64,000 nucleotides of DNA from Pseudomonas urmiensis (GCF_014268815.2 NZ_JABWRE020000001.1:3415001-3479000), one strand, 5' to 3'. Positions 1 to 9,352 are shown, numbered from the stretch's first letter. The notes: generated by a model from the letters alone, not told the origin. Made by a program: numbers and translations.

Positions 1-165
1 GCACGTCGAAAAGAACAGGGAAAATATAATCTTCTTGAATAACCCAATTAATGACTTATCATACAAATAAGGTGCAACCACATGAGCATAATTCACGCCA
101 CCGAAGAAAGCCGTGCCACTAGACTTAAAATTTTGTATTTTTTCATAATCATGGAAGGAAGTCAT
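1..165 (-). CDS. Partial O-antigen locus gene, function not recognised
   Basis: Only the first 55 codons are inside the window; the gene continues beyond position 1. It starts with ATG at 165 and its start overlaps the stop of the upstream flippase gene by four bases (ATGA), so the two are translationally coupled. The visible protein begins MTSFHDYEKIQ and later has a short hydrophobic stretch (IIFSLFFS). I do not recognise a family from this fragment. The AT-rich composition and the position in the O-antigen run suggest a polysaccharide assembly or sugar-transfer protein, which is inference from context only. Confidence 0.6.
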   Translation of the reverse strand, partial: MTSFHDYEKIQNFKSSGTAFFGGVNYAHVVAPYLYDKSLIGLFKKIIFSLFFSTC

Positions 166-1439
166 TTCTGCTCGTCCTGGGGAATAATAAATAGACTATA
201 CACGCGCACACCAAGGACGAACGAAAGTAATGCGTAAGAGCAAACCAAAGACACCGAGACTGCCTCCAGGGAGAAGAAGTGACTGGCCGTAATGAATACT
301 AAGCTCCCCACCCCATTGATCGCAGCTTGGGTGATAAACAAAAAGTTATCGTCATGCGCCATACTCAGCACTATTGAAAACAAAGCAGAAATCGAAAAAA
401 ACAATTGACTTATCAACAAAATAAGAAGCATTGTCGTCATATTATTGCTTACCTCTGCATAGGCAAACAACCATTGACGAGTCAGCACAAGAAATAGTGC
501 GCCCCCTATGCTAGCTATCATTATGGTTAGCAGGGAATATCGGACTATTCTTCGGAGTTGCTGCAAGTCGCCTGCGGCATATAATGATGCGAAGCGTCTT
601 GAAAAAGTGAAGTTAACTGCCAACATAGCCAAACTAATGAGCGTGGCAAGTTTTTGCACCACTACGAACCCTTTATACGCCTCGTCGCCATATGAATATG
701 GAACAATGAGTAGAGCTGCCCATCCTAGTACTTGCTGTGCTAGTACAACTACGCCTAATTTGTTGGCAGCACTGCTATCGACACCCTCCCACTTCAGCTT
801 ATATGCCATCAAAAGCAAACCCAGCGGATTACCGTAAAAGCTTATGGTAGTGAAGAGATACACTACGGCAGATACACAAGTATAGAGGAGAATAAGATCA
901 CGAGCATCAGCCTTCTTGCTACTGATCAACACAAGTAGGCCAAGAAGGGACAGCCCTGGCACTACGATGTTTAGAAGAAAAGTCGCCAAGTTGGTACGAC
1001 CACTGCCTTGCAAAATGCGGGCAATACATGCTGACAATGCCACAAATGCAGCAGCGAATATAGCGTTTATCAGACTGAGTGTATCAATCGCCACCAAGGT
1101 GTTTTGAAACGTTGGATGCCAAACCACTACAGATAATAATAACAAGCAAATAACTACCCAGAGAGCCACGCGCCGATGTGAAAGGGCCGCCAAGTGCTGC
1201 GCCGTTTTCGGGATCTCCTCTGCAGACAGTTTAGCTACCCGACGGATAATGACTTCATCTAACCCCCAACGGAAGCAGACCGCTGCGATAGTGCTAATGT
1301 TGAACAATAAGAAAAACCGCGCGGCTGAATCTGTAGGCAAATGACGCGAGACCATAACAGTAAACAACACTGCAATTCCAGAACCTAAGCCACGAAGAAT
1401 AAGTGTATTAAGTACAGCAGCCACACGCTTAAAGTTCAT
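162..1439 (-). CDS. wzx: O-antigen flippase, Wzx-like membrane protein
   Basis: The 425-residue protein is hydrophobic along almost its whole length, with roughly 12 membrane-spanning stretches and a short basic N-terminus (MNFKRVAAVLN). Length and hydropathy fit the polysaccharide transport (MOP/MATE) superfamily, which flips undecaprenyl-linked O-units across the inner membrane. It overlaps the upstream polymerase gene by four bases (1436-1439) and the downstream gene by four bases (162-165), so it is part of one tightly coupled operon. Low GC and rare codons compared with the housekeeping genes after 7.5 kb point to horizontal origin. Flippase sequences are poorly conserved, so the call rests on topology, length and neighbours. 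Confidence 0.72.
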   Translation of the reverse strand: MNFKRVAAVLNTLILRGLGSGIAVLFTVMVSRHLPTDSAARFFLLFNISTIAAVCFRWGLDEVIIRRVAKLSAEEIPKTAQHLAALSHRRVALWVVICLLLLSVVVWHPTFQNTLVAIDTLSLINAIFAAAFVALSACIARILQGSGRTNLATFLLNIVVPGLSLLGLLVLISSKKADARDLILLYTCVSAVVYLFTTISFYGNPLGLLLMAYKLKWEGVDSSAANKLGVVVLAQQVLGWAALLIVPYSYGDEAYKGFVVVQKLATLISLAMLAVNFTFSRRFASLYAAGDLQQLRRIVRYSLLTIMIASIGGALFLVLTRQWLFAYAEVSNNMTTMLLILLISQLFFSISALFSIVLSMAHDDNFLFITQAAINGVGSLVFITASHFFSLEAVSVSLVCSYALLSFVLGVRVYSLFIIPQDEQK

Positions 1440-2788
1440 TGTGATAAGTGCCCGCTCACCTTAACAAAATCTTTCGAAGCGCGGGTTTGCACCCTCCGTC
1501 GATGCCCTTCAAGATGGAGCCAGTAGATCATCATAAAGACAAGAACTACTCCATTCACGTAATACTCCCCCATGCGCAACAAGATAATCATTAGGGTAGC
1601 AGTATAAGCAATACTGATAGCTGGAGTGTCACCTCCACGAATCTCACGCCAACACCAAATTAAAGATATTAAAAAAAGAAGCCAGCCAGCAACACCAAGC
1701 TCTGCGGTAAGGCGTGCAAAAAGTGATGTTCCAGAGCCGCGACCTGGCAGGTCATCACGATAATTAGGCATTTCATAATCATTAATATAGTGATCAAAAA
1801 CAGCACTGTACGTTCCAAAACCTGTTCCAAATCCATAATTATCCTGGATAGAACGCAGAGACATGGACATATTTACAGCAAGCGAGTAGGTGCTAATATT
1901 CATACCTGTACTCATAGTAAGCTCAGCACCCCTTATCACCGCAAGCGTGTCATTCAAGCGCATTTGGAAAAATTCTAATTGACTTGCCTTGTATCCACCA
2001 AAGCTGAGTAGAGGTATGATCAAAAACAGTACCCAAGCATGGCGAAGCTTTATTCCAAACACGATCGTTATCAGTGCCGATATAAACAACCCCAAATATC
2101 CAAGAGAAGATGTTGAGAGCAACACAGCACCAATGACAACCACCGCCCGCAACTCAAATTTAAAGGTGCGTGTAAAGTTCGATACGTAATAACTACCAGC
2201 AGGCAACAAGGCACAAGCAAAAAATGCTGGTTCAACACTTAAACCGGCGACACCAAGATATGTTCCATAATTCTTTGCACCATCCGCCACAGGGAGAAGG
2301 AAATCCACGCCGGAAGCCAAAAAAAGCAGCTCTTGGAGAACCCCTATACTAGAAAAAATAAATGCGACGTCGAGATAACGCTGAAACAAACGCTTTGCCG
2401 ATCGCCCACACAAATCATAAACAGCTGTGAAAAATAGGACAAAAAACAAAAGCATGGCGATCTTCACAAAAATAGAGATCAACCTATTTATATCCAGGTC
2501 GTAACTAAAACCCGAAACTACATAACCCAGAACTGAAATAGCGCACAATGATAAAAACAATAAGACATAGACCCTTCTAAACCCAAATGACTTTATCCGC
2601 ACAATAGCAAATACATACGTGACAATCATCAAAAAATATGAAAAAAATAAAATCCCATAGCTAGTTTCAACATAAAGCCCCGATACAAATATTGAGGACA
2701 GTGCAAGCCACACCAATACTTTGTCGAAGCCAGATTTCTTTTCTGCTGTGTCATTTTTCATATAATTAATGGAACCAATGACGAACAA
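1436..2788 (-). CDS. wzy: O-antigen polymerase / ligase-like membrane protein (Wzy-type)
   Basis: A protein of about 450 residues with about 11-12 predicted membrane helices and a longer polar loop around residues 280-350, the typical layout of Wzy polymerases and O-antigen ligases. Wzy joins O-units at the periplasmic face of the inner membrane, working with Wzx and Wzz, which are both encoded nearby. The start is uncertain: a TTG at 2788 gives the longest frame, while an ATG at 2761 (MKNDTAEKK) gives a more ordinary cytoplasmic N-terminus; neither has a strong ribosome-binding site. The stop overlaps the wzx start by four bases. The composition is very AT-rich. A WaaL-type ligase cannot be excluded, but the place inside the locus favours Wzy. 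Confidence 0.65.
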   Translation of the reverse strand: MFVIGSINYMKNDTAEKKSGFDKVLVWLALSSIFVSGLYVETSYGILFFSYFLMIVTYVFAIVRIKSFGFRRVYVLLFLSLCAISVLGYVVSGFSYDLDINRLISIFVKIAMLLFFVLFFTAVYDLCGRSAKRLFQRYLDVAFIFSSIGVLQELLFLASGVDFLLPVADGAKNYGTYLGVAGLSVEPAFFACALLPAGSYYVSNFTRTFKFELRAVVVIGAVLLSTSSLGYLGLFISALITIVFGIKLRHAWVLFLIIPLLSFGGYKASQLEFFQMRLNDTLAVIRGAELTMSTGMNISTYSLAVNMSMSLRSIQDNYGFGTGFGTYSAVFDHYINDYEMPNYRDDLPGRGSGTSLFARLTAELGVAGWLLFLISLIWCWREIRGGDTPAISIAYTATLMIILLRMGEYYVNGVVLVFMMIYWLHLEGHRRRVQTRASKDFVKVSGHLSQ

Positions 2789-2800
2789 TCACTCAGGTGT

Positions 2801-3805
2801 TTATCGGAAAATCCGGTCTACCCAGGTCGAAACCGAGTATTGTTCGCGAAGCACTGAATCGAAGGGTAATTCTTTTCGATAAAGGAACTCATCGTCAACC
2901 ACGGGATTTTGTCTATCCACCAGTAGTACACCACGTGACTGATAAAGATCATAGTTAACCACATCCGCATTAGTGGTAATAAGCTTACGTTGCGCCCCTA
3001 CCGCCTCGATTGTGCGCATAGTCAAACCCAACTGGCCGGGTCGATTTACATCGATTACCGCCCGACTTTGAGCAATACGTTCTACTACCGCGCTAAGCTT
3101 CATTCCGTTGAAGCTGACATATTTTCTACCGAATCGACGAAAGCCAGGGTCCATCAGGGCGCGCAAGCGGAATAGTAATTTTGAAGGATAATAGCAGAAC
3201 ACAAATACCTTCCGTCCTCGCGCCTGCAAGCTATTAACTACTTTCTCTAAGACCTTGTAACGATCAGTGTGAATAGTGCCTATAAAACAGGCGTCGTACT
3301 CCGGCGCATCCGACCACTGTGCCGAACGTTCAAATTCCCTCCCGTAAAACAGGGGTAGGAACTCCAACTTCATATTCTGCTCAACATCAGAGCGGTCGAA
3401 GGAAAACACTTGATCAAATTCGCCCAGCAACTTACGTGCATTAGGGTTATAATGCATGGAGTCCCAGAGATACAAGCTTAAACGGGCTTTAGGCTGAATC
3501 TCGCGAAGCCGCCTCAGCAACTTTATTGAAATAGCCTCACCCCGGACAATCAAAATATGATCGTATGTTTCCCCACAAGTGGACTCTATGATATTTCTAT
3601 AATAAACATCCGTCTTACGTGCAAGTAGGCGCCGATCCACCCGGATCAGCGCCTTAGTCCAAAAACCATTATCGGGGCGGTCGTTAAAGTATTCGACACT
3701 TGCTCCCTTCAACTCCAGTTCTGCTTTAATAAGCTTCTCGTAGCCGAAAAACATTGGAGCGATGAACAACACTCGCTTGCCAACTAAATTTTTTGCGCCA
3801 TCCAT
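2801..3805 (-). CDS. Glycosyltransferase-like protein of the O-antigen locus
   Basis: A soluble protein of about 334 residues. An N-terminal Rossmann-like strand (KRVLFIAPMFFGYEKL) and a C-terminal segment with AVIDVNRPGQLGLTMRTIE followed by KLITTNADV resemble the nucleotide-sugar binding half of GT-B glycosyltransferases and CgeB-like proteins found in surface polysaccharide clusters. The donor and acceptor cannot be told from the sequence. The ATG at 3805 overlaps the stop of the upstream epimerase gene (TGATG); a GTG one codon earlier (3808) is possible. It is the only glycosyltransferase-like gene seen here, so others must lie beyond position 1. Confidence 0.55.
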   Translation of the reverse strand: MDGAKNLVGKRVLFIAPMFFGYEKLIKAELELKGASVEYFNDRPDNGFWTKALIRVDRRLLARKTDVYYRNIIESTCGETYDHILIVRGEAISIKLLRRLREIQPKARLSLYLWDSMHYNPNARKLLGEFDQVFSFDRSDVEQNMKLEFLPLFYGREFERSAQWSDAPEYDACFIGTIHTDRYKVLEKVVNSLQARGRKVFVFCYYPSKLLFRLRALMDPGFRRFGRKYVSFNGMKLSAVVERIAQSRAVIDVNRPGQLGLTMRTIEAVGAQRKLITTNADVVNYDLYQSRGVLLVDRQNPVVDDEFLYRKELPFDSVLREQYSVSTWVDRIFR

Positions 3806-4938
3806 CACTTTAATAAACCCTTAACTCGTAACTCATTAACCGAGCGCTCATAGCCAGAATCACTGATTTCTTGGGTTTTCACCCACTGCGAAAATGCCTT
3901 GACGCCTTCGATGAAGGAAACTTTTGGGACGAAGCCGATATCATGCTTAATATTAGAGAGATCAGCGATATTATGACGAATATCTCCGATACGGAAATTA
4001 CCGGAAACCTTGATTTCGCCCCCAACACCGTAATTGGATTTGAGCAAGTGCGCTACGGTCAATACGTCTGTGGCCTCTCCCGTGCCCACATTATAAGCAG
4101 TGCCCGTTACGTCCGAATCAATAGCTGCGATGGTCGCGTCAATCACGTCATCGATAAAAACGAAGTCGCGGCTCTCTTTGCCGTCCTCGAATATGTTCAC
4201 ATCTTTGCCCTGCAAGAGCAATGTGGAGAAAATCGAGAGGATACCTGTGTAAGGATTTTTCAGTGACTGACCAGGACCGTACACATTTTGGTATCGCAGC
4301 GCCACAGCACCGATGCCCAAAGACGCACCTCCAGTGAGCATCAACTGCTCCTGTACTTGTTTCGTAATGCCGTAGATCGAGCTAGGATGAATGCGCGAGG
4401 ACTCATCGGTCGGTACGGGTGTGGCAATATCACCAGTTTCCGGGTCTCTGCATTCGAAGATGCCAGCTTGCAAGTCTCTCAAGGACCGTGCACCCGGGTA
4501 GACGAAGCCATTTCGGCCTTGATACTTGCCCTCACCATAAATCGCTCGTGAAGACGCAACCACCAGACGGCGCACGGATTCACTGCCAGCTTCCTTTTTT
4601 GCCAAGATGTCTAGCAGCAAAGATGTACCGCGAGCATTGACGTCTACATAGCGGTCAATCTCGTACATGGATTGGCCCGTGCCGGTTTCAGCAGCCAGGT
4701 GCACAACCACCTCTTGCCCCGCCAATACGGCTGCCCAGGCAGCACGATCACGAACATCCCCTGTTACAAAACGAACCGAAGCAGGCAAGCGCTGGACAAG
4801 CGCAGATGTTTCAGGATTTTCACCATGAATTTGTGGCGAAAGATTATCCAGAACAGTTATCTCATCTCCTCGTTCCGCAAGTGCAATTGCCAGCGCGCTA
4901 CCGATGAAGCCCGCGCCGCCAGTGATGAGAATTTTCAT
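3805..4938 (-). CDS. NAD-dependent sugar-nucleotide epimerase (possibly dTDP-L-rhamnose 4-epimerase)
   Basis: A 377-residue short-chain epimerase/dehydratase. The dinucleotide-binding motif GGAGFIG is at residues 7-13 and the catalytic Tyr-Lys pair is Y189/K193 (YGITK). An insertion of about 45 residues (about 140-185, rich in acidic and proline residues) before the active-site tyrosine is like that of the dTDP-L-rhamnose 4-epimerase group, which makes dTDP-6-deoxy-L-talose. UDP-sugar 4-epimerase is the main alternative. I chose the ATG at 4938, which has an AAGGA ribosome-binding site about nine bases upstream and starts directly with the Rossmann strand; an in-frame extension to 5013 reads unlike a protein. 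It is the first gene of the visible O-antigen operon. Confidence 0.75.
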   Translation of the reverse strand: MKILITGGAGFIGSALAIALAERGDEITVLDNLSPQIHGENPETSALVQRLPASVRFVTGDVRDRAAWAAVLAGQEVVVHLAAETGTGQSMYEIDRYVDVNARGTSLLLDILAKKEAGSESVRRLVVASSRAIYGEGKYQGRNGFVYPGARSLRDLQAGIFECRDPETGDIATPVPTDESSRIHPSSIYGITKQVQEQLMLTGGASLGIGAVALRYQNVYGPGQSLKNPYTGILSIFSTLLLQGKDVNIFEDGKESRDFVFIDDVIDATIAAIDSDVTGTAYNVGTGEATDVLTVAHLLKSNYGVGGEIKVSGNFRIGDIRHNIADLSNIKHDIGFVPKVSFIEGVKAFSQWVKTQEISDSGYERSVNELRVKGLLK

Positions 4939-6231
4939 TGACACTGTTCCTTTCAAAAAAATATAAGTATGGCTGTTGCGCGAGCGCAGTGCAACACAGC
5001 CCGAGCGCATCACCCTTTTTCAACCACATCCAGCTGACGTTTGCAACACACCGGAGCTATCGATGCCTCCGGAAAGCTACCCGCTCGCCCTGCATCATTC
5101 CTGTACCTAAATACATGTATGGTAATCTCTAAGGGTTAGATTAAATGATAAATACGTGACGAGTAATTCAGGATGAATACCCAGCCATTCATAATCAATT
5201 GCAAATCAATAGCAGCCACGAGATATACGAGCACTTTCAACTTACACTCAGGTCAGAATAATCGCGCGCCTCGCGAGAAGGTTAAAGTAGTGACAACGTG
5301 AAAAACCGTACAAGATCAAAATGCTCAGCTCGCACTCCATACCATATCAAAAAACTGTAACACCAACTGTAAGCGCAGGCTATAAAACTCACCACTCAGG
5401 CCAGCCTCTCAACTGTATCACTCTCAAGCAATTCAGCCACTCAACCAATTATGCCTGCAGCATAATACATCCAAAAAAATCTATCTTGTAACCGGACTTC
5501 CTTGATGCACCTTGGAAAATCCACCTAAAAATCCTTAACGATGTCCCGACGCTATTGCTGAACAGCGAACTAAACCGGACCACTTTGAGCCACCGGGCCG
5601 CCCCTGGATATAATGAAACTTTTAAACCAACAAAGCTATGACTATCCATAATTTTTATGGCTCTCACAGAACCAGCTTAAATATTTAAATTTATCCCTAA
5701 AACCTTGCCCAATCGCGCCCCCCGCCGTACTTAAATCCGACCTAAAGCGCAGTGTATGAGCAGAGGTATTTAAGAAGAGTGTCGCAGAAATTTAGTACCA
5801 CTCACCTACGCAACCGCAAACGGGTCGAATACAGACAGTGGATTTGAGTATGATCAAGCTACTCCAGATCACTCGACGAGACCGGCCGAAGAAGTGTATT
5901 GGTTTCATACTCATAGGTTGAGCAAAGAGCGTAAATGAACGAGACTGTGGCACACATACGGTAATGGGTCCGATCAAGAGGCCGCCGCCGCGCTAATCGG
6001 AATATCTTCAAAATCTCTCTGATCATGAGAAGCGGTATGAGGGCTCGGAATAAGGCTGGTCATAACATGGCCTGTATTTCTATCAGTAGCAAATCATCCG
6101 ACCAGAACGGAGAACGTCTTTTCGCCATCATTGCGCAATAGCCACAAAATGCCCGAGAAAACTATCAACGTCCCGCACGGATGAACAGGCCAGTGCGCCA
6201 TCTTAGCGCTGCAGTCGCGTAAAAAACGCCA
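4939..6231. other. 1.3-kb region without recognisable genes between wzz and the O-antigen operon
   Basis: The stretch is AT-rich (one sampled 60-base row near 5461 is about 38% GC) and broken by stops in all frames. Two frames of 60-72 codons (5449-5667 and 5792-5977, both minus) show no family resemblance and no good ribosome-binding site. It probably carries the promoter and leader of the O-antigen operon plus remnants of lost genes. No terminal inverted repeats or transposase motif were seen. Confidence 0.6.
5041..5090 (-). promoter_or_regulatory. Hairpin leader with a JUMPstart-like GGTAGCT, upstream of the epimerase
   Basis: On the minus strand, about 105-150 bases before the epimerase start, the sequence has GCGGGTAGCTTTCC followed by a hairpin with arms CCGGAG and CTCCGG. 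JUMPstart elements of polysaccharide operons contain GGTAGCT and GGCGGTAG; here the first is exact and the second matches only in part. The position fits an untranslated leader, but a real anti-termination site is not established. Confidence 0.25.
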
Positions 6232-7308
6232 TCACTTGGACATACCTGAATGCTCTCTAGAACCTCGCACGCCCATCTCAGACTTGAGATTCAACAAGAA
6301 CGCCAACAGAGCTCCAATGCCCAGCCCCCCGAGCACTCCTAGAACGATAATTAGTAATTTCTTGGGCTTGACTGGTTTATCTGGAGACTCGATTGCGCCG
6401 TCTTGCCGGTAGACTTGAACTACGCCAGGATCAATTTGCAAAGAGCGATAGAAGGCTAGCGCCTCTTCCCTCTGCCGGAGGTTATCCACAAAAGGATCAT
6501 CTGATACACGCTTACGCAGATTCTCGATTTCAGCCTCTAACGCTTTAGAGCCACGCATGTAAGTGAGAGAGCCATCCATCCCAGCAGAGACCTCGGTAGA
6601 GAGATTGCCAGAGATAATTGGCGGCTTTTCTAAACCAATCGAATGAGCTACTCGTAACGCCTCTGTCAGCTGAGCAACCTGATCCTCGCGCTGCTTACGT
6701 GCGCTTTCTCGCGCAGCTTTAATTTCCTGCTCTAGGTTATTCGCTTTTATCGTTGCGTCAGCCTTTGCGTCTTTGGTGACCTCTACCTTGCCACGACTAC
6801 CTGCCATCTCTATGTAATGCACTGCCCACTCAGCAGCCTGCTGCGGATCCGGTAGCCGAGCCTTTACATAAAAACGATTAGGGGTTTCCTTGGCGGCTGC
6901 CCCTAATGAAAGCACTTCTTGAAATTCGCCGTACAGCTCATCCTGTGAGCCTCCCCGCTCATCCTCAGGCAAACTCGGCAGATAGATAGTGCGAAAGAAC
7001 TCCCTACGCAAAGACTCCGACTGAAGATTGCGAAGGTAGATTTCATACACATCCTTGACCCCGAGCATACCAAGCCCAGAGCTCCCCCCGCGCCCGTAAT
7101 TCAACTGAGCAATATCATTCTGCGAAGGTGGCTGCACAAAGACTTTAGCCTCATAAATCGGCGTTGCGAAGAGCGCATATAGCACAGCCGCCCCACCCAC
7201 GATCGTAGCTGTCAGCACGATCAGACCCCTTCGCCTCCAAAGTCCTCCCACCAGCTCGAACACATCAATTTCATCATCACCATGCAGGCGCTCACGATCA
7301 TCGCGCAT
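6232..7308 (-). CDS. wzz: O-antigen chain length determinant Wzz
   Basis: A 358-residue inner-membrane protein of the polysaccharide co-polymerase class. The N-terminal half of the Wzz domain begins near residue 12 (DEIDVFELV), membrane helix 1 is about 28-48, a long periplasmic domain rich in charged helices follows (about 52-315, with a coiled-coil-like part near 185-215), and helix 2 is about 318-340 behind a basic/proline segment (KPVKPKKLL). Wzz sets the modal length of the O-chain made by Wzy. ATG at 7308; an AAGGA lies about 14 bases upstream, which is rather far. It is set apart from the rest of the O-antigen genes by 1.3 kb and next to the ihfB region, as in P. aeruginosa O-antigen loci. 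Confidence 0.9.
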   Translation of the reverse strand: MRDDRERLHGDDEIDVFELVGGLWRRRGLIVLTATIVGGAAVLYALFATPIYEAKVFVQPPSQNDIAQLNYGRGGSSGLGMLGVKDVYEIYLRNLQSESLRREFFRTIYLPSLPEDERGGSQDELYGEFQEVLSLGAAAKETPNRFYVKARLPDPQQAAEWAVHYIEMAGSRGKVEVTKDAKADATIKANNLEQEIKAARESARKQREDQVAQLTEALRVAHSIGLEKPPIISGNLSTEVSAGMDGSLTYMRGSKALEAEIENLRKRVSDDPFVDNLRQREEALAFYRSLQIDPGVVQVYRQDGAIESPDKPVKPKKLLIIVLGVLGGLGIGALLAFLLNLKSEMGVRGSREHSGMSK

Positions 7309-7525
7309 TTATTCTAGTTTTCCTTGGGTCCGTCTGGTTACATACATTCCTGGATAAGGCCTCAGCCGCGCCAACTCGGCGGCACCCCCAACCCTATGAA
7401 GCGTAGCGGCAAATCGCCAACATGCTTGGCGCGCTTCTATCCATAAGAGTTAATCAGTAATAGAGAGAAGCTGTCACAGAAAAGTTCCTTCTTTTCCGAT
7501 CACCGCTTTGCAGCCCATCAGTTGA

Positions 7526-8965
7526 TCATGATGCTATGCACACATCCACTTCATTTCCCGTCTCAGCGAACCTGCGGACCATAGCCTGCGCCAGCCCCTG
7601 CTTCGCCTCGCCCTCCCCATGCACCAACACCACCCGCTTTGCCACACTCCCCTCGCCCAACGCAAACCTCACCAACCCTTCCTGATCCGCATGCGCCGAG
7701 TACCCACCCAACGTCATCACCTTCGCACGAATCTCATACATATCCCCGTCCAAGTCAACCCGCACAAGCCCTTCAGCCCTTTCACTGCCCTGTATCACCG
7801 CCCCAGGCGTCCCCCTCCCCTGATACCCGACGAAAATCACCTCATGCCGCGAATCTCCAAGCATCGCCTTGAGGTAATTGACGATCCGCCCACCCGAGCA
7901 CATGCCGTTGCCGGCAATGACAATCGCCGGCCGCCCAGTGCTCTTGAGGTAATTGACCACCTGCTGATGCTTGGCATGGCTATCGATGCACAGCAGTTGC
8001 TCGAACGCCAGCGGCTTGCGCCCTTCGCTCAACCGCTGCCTGGCCTCATCGCTCCAGAACCGATGCAGCTCCCGATAGGCTTGAGTGATGCGCAGGGCCA
8101 GTGGTGAGTCGAGGATGATCGGCAGTCGCGACCAGATGAGGGCATCATTACCCGTGATCCCCCCCTCTGCGCTGAGCAAGCCTTTGCGATGCAGAATGTC
8201 TTCCAGCTCATACAGCAGCTCCTGCGTACGGCCAAGACTGAACGCGGGTATGAGGATGGTGCCTTGATCGGCGAGCGCGCGATCGATCGCGGCTTCCAAA
8301 CGTTGCTGTCGCTCACTACGATCAGGGTGCAGGCGGTCGCCATAGGTGCTTTCCAGCACCAACAGGTCTGCGCGTTCAGGTGGTTGAACGGGCCGTAACA
8401 GCGGGTTGTTGGGCGCACCGAGATCGCCCGAGAACACGATGCGTGTGCTGCCCTCTTGACCTGCCCGCTGCACATCGCATTCGACATAAGCGGAACCGAG
8501 CAGGTGCCCAGCGCGCTGCAGGCGGATGCGACACACCAGGCCATCAGCTTCGACCAGGTTGTGCCACTGTGCAAATGGCAAGTGCGTAACGAGGCTTTCG
8601 AGTAGCGCCAGGAATCGCGCAACTTGAGCAGGCTCGCTGCTGACAACGAGCCTGTAGGCATCTTCCAGCACCAGGGGGAGCAGTTTTGCAGAGGGCTCGC
8701 TACACAGGATTGGGCCGCGATAGCCGGCAGCCAATAAGGCAGGGATTCGGCCGACGTGATCCAGGTGTACGTGGGTGACGATGAGGGCTTGAATACCCTC
8801 GATGGAAAACCCCAGCGGCGCTGATTCGGCACCCGGGGCTGCATCACTACCTTGCTCGAGCCCACAATCGACCAGCAGGCTGGTATGGGGATCAAGGTGC
8901 AGCTGGTGGCAGGAGCCGGTGACGCCTCGGGTGCCACCGTGGTGCGACAGGAAAGGGTATTCCAT
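7526..8965 (-). CDS. MBL-fold / beta-CASP ribonuclease-like hydrolase
   Basis: A 479-residue protein with an N-terminal metallo-beta-lactamase domain: zinc motif HVHLDH at residues 65-70, then FSGDLG, then the beta-CASP insertion and a C-terminal Zn-dependent hydrolase motif with SAHAD at 423-427 and VHGE at 448-451. This architecture is that of the Ysh1/CPSF73-like family of RNA-processing nucleases found in many bacteria; the biological substrate is unknown. I chose the ATG at 8965 (MEYPFLSHHGG), with AAAGGTG about ten bases upstream. The frame stays open further upstream, but that part overlaps the LapA-like gene and reads as low-complexity glycine/alanine. It sits between wzz and ihfB, so it is part of the conserved border rather than of the O-antigen cargo. 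Confidence 0.85.
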   Translation of the reverse strand: MEYPFLSHHGGTRGVTGSCHQLHLDPHTSLLVDCGLEQGSDAAPGAESAPLGFSIEGIQALIVTHVHLDHVGRIPALLAAGYRGPILCSEPSAKLLPLVLEDAYRLVVSSEPAQVARFLALLESLVTHLPFAQWHNLVEADGLVCRIRLQRAGHLLGSAYVECDVQRAGQEGSTRIVFSGDLGAPNNPLLRPVQPPERADLLVLESTYGDRLHPDRSERQQRLEAAIDRALADQGTILIPAFSLGRTQELLYELEDILHRKGLLSAEGGITGNDALIWSRLPIILDSPLALRITQAYRELHRFWSDEARQRLSEGRKPLAFEQLLCIDSHAKHQQVVNYLKSTGRPAIVIAGNGMCSGGRIVNYLKAMLGDSRHEVIFVGYQGRGTPGAVIQGSERAEGLVRVDLDGDMYEIRAKVMTLGGYSAHADQEGLVRFALGEGSVAKRVVLVHGEGEAKQGLAQAMVRRFAETGNEVDVCIAS

Positions 8966-9069
8966 GCGAGCGACACCTTTGCGGGCCAGAAAAATGAAGG
9001 GCGCTATTACTTCATTCTGGGCGCGGCCTGCCAATCGAAAAAATTGGCTGCACTTGTAGGAATCGCCTG

Positions 9070-9333
9070 TTAGTTGCCTGCCACGGCCGCCTGACGGGCC
9101 GAAGCGCGAATTTTGCGCTTGCTGCGCATCACCCCATAAGCACCGAGCAAAGGCCCGACCGCCAGGCCGACGACCAGGGCAGCCAGCACCAGTACCGCAA
9201 CCGGCACCGCAGGCGCCGCCCAACCGAACAACACCAGTGAGACCGCTTGCTGATTTTCCAGCACGAAGAACAGCACCACGGCCGCCAGCAGCAGAACGAA
9301 CAACGCCGCCAGGGCGCGCTTGAGATTACGCAT
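9070..9333 (-). CDS. LapA-family (DUF1049/YciS-like) membrane protein
   Basis: An 87-residue protein with two hydrophobic segments (about 8-26 and 38-62) joined by the typical ENQQAVSL stretch and ended by a basic cytoplasmic tail. This is the lipopolysaccharide assembly protein A domain family of E. coli YciS, an inner-membrane factor that with LapB adjusts LPS synthesis by controlling LpxC turnover. It is unrelated to the large adhesin also called LapA in P. putida, so no symbol is given. It follows ihfB by 17 bases and is probably co-transcribed with it. Start at ATG 9333. Confidence 0.88.
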   Translation of the reverse strand: MRNLKRALAALFVLLLAAVVLFFVLENQQAVSLVLFGWAAPAVPVAVLVLAALVVGLAVGPLLGAYGVMRSKRKIRASARQAAVAGN

Positions 9334-9352
9334 CAGTCTGTTCCTTCCCTAA

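Noticed and set aside
5449..5977. Two small minus-strand frames in the O-antigen gap
   Set aside because: No ribosome-binding sites, no family resemblance and poor codon use; treated as part of the gene-free region.
7308..7526. Possible strong terminator or small RNA between the MBL gene and wzz
   Set aside because: Only a weak six-base stem (GAAAAG/CTTTTC) was found; not enough for a call.
8966..9223. N-terminal extension of the MBL protein
   Set aside because: Overlaps the LapA-like gene, reads as Gly/Ala-rich noise, and the internal ATG 8965 has a ribosome-binding site and the family's N-terminus.
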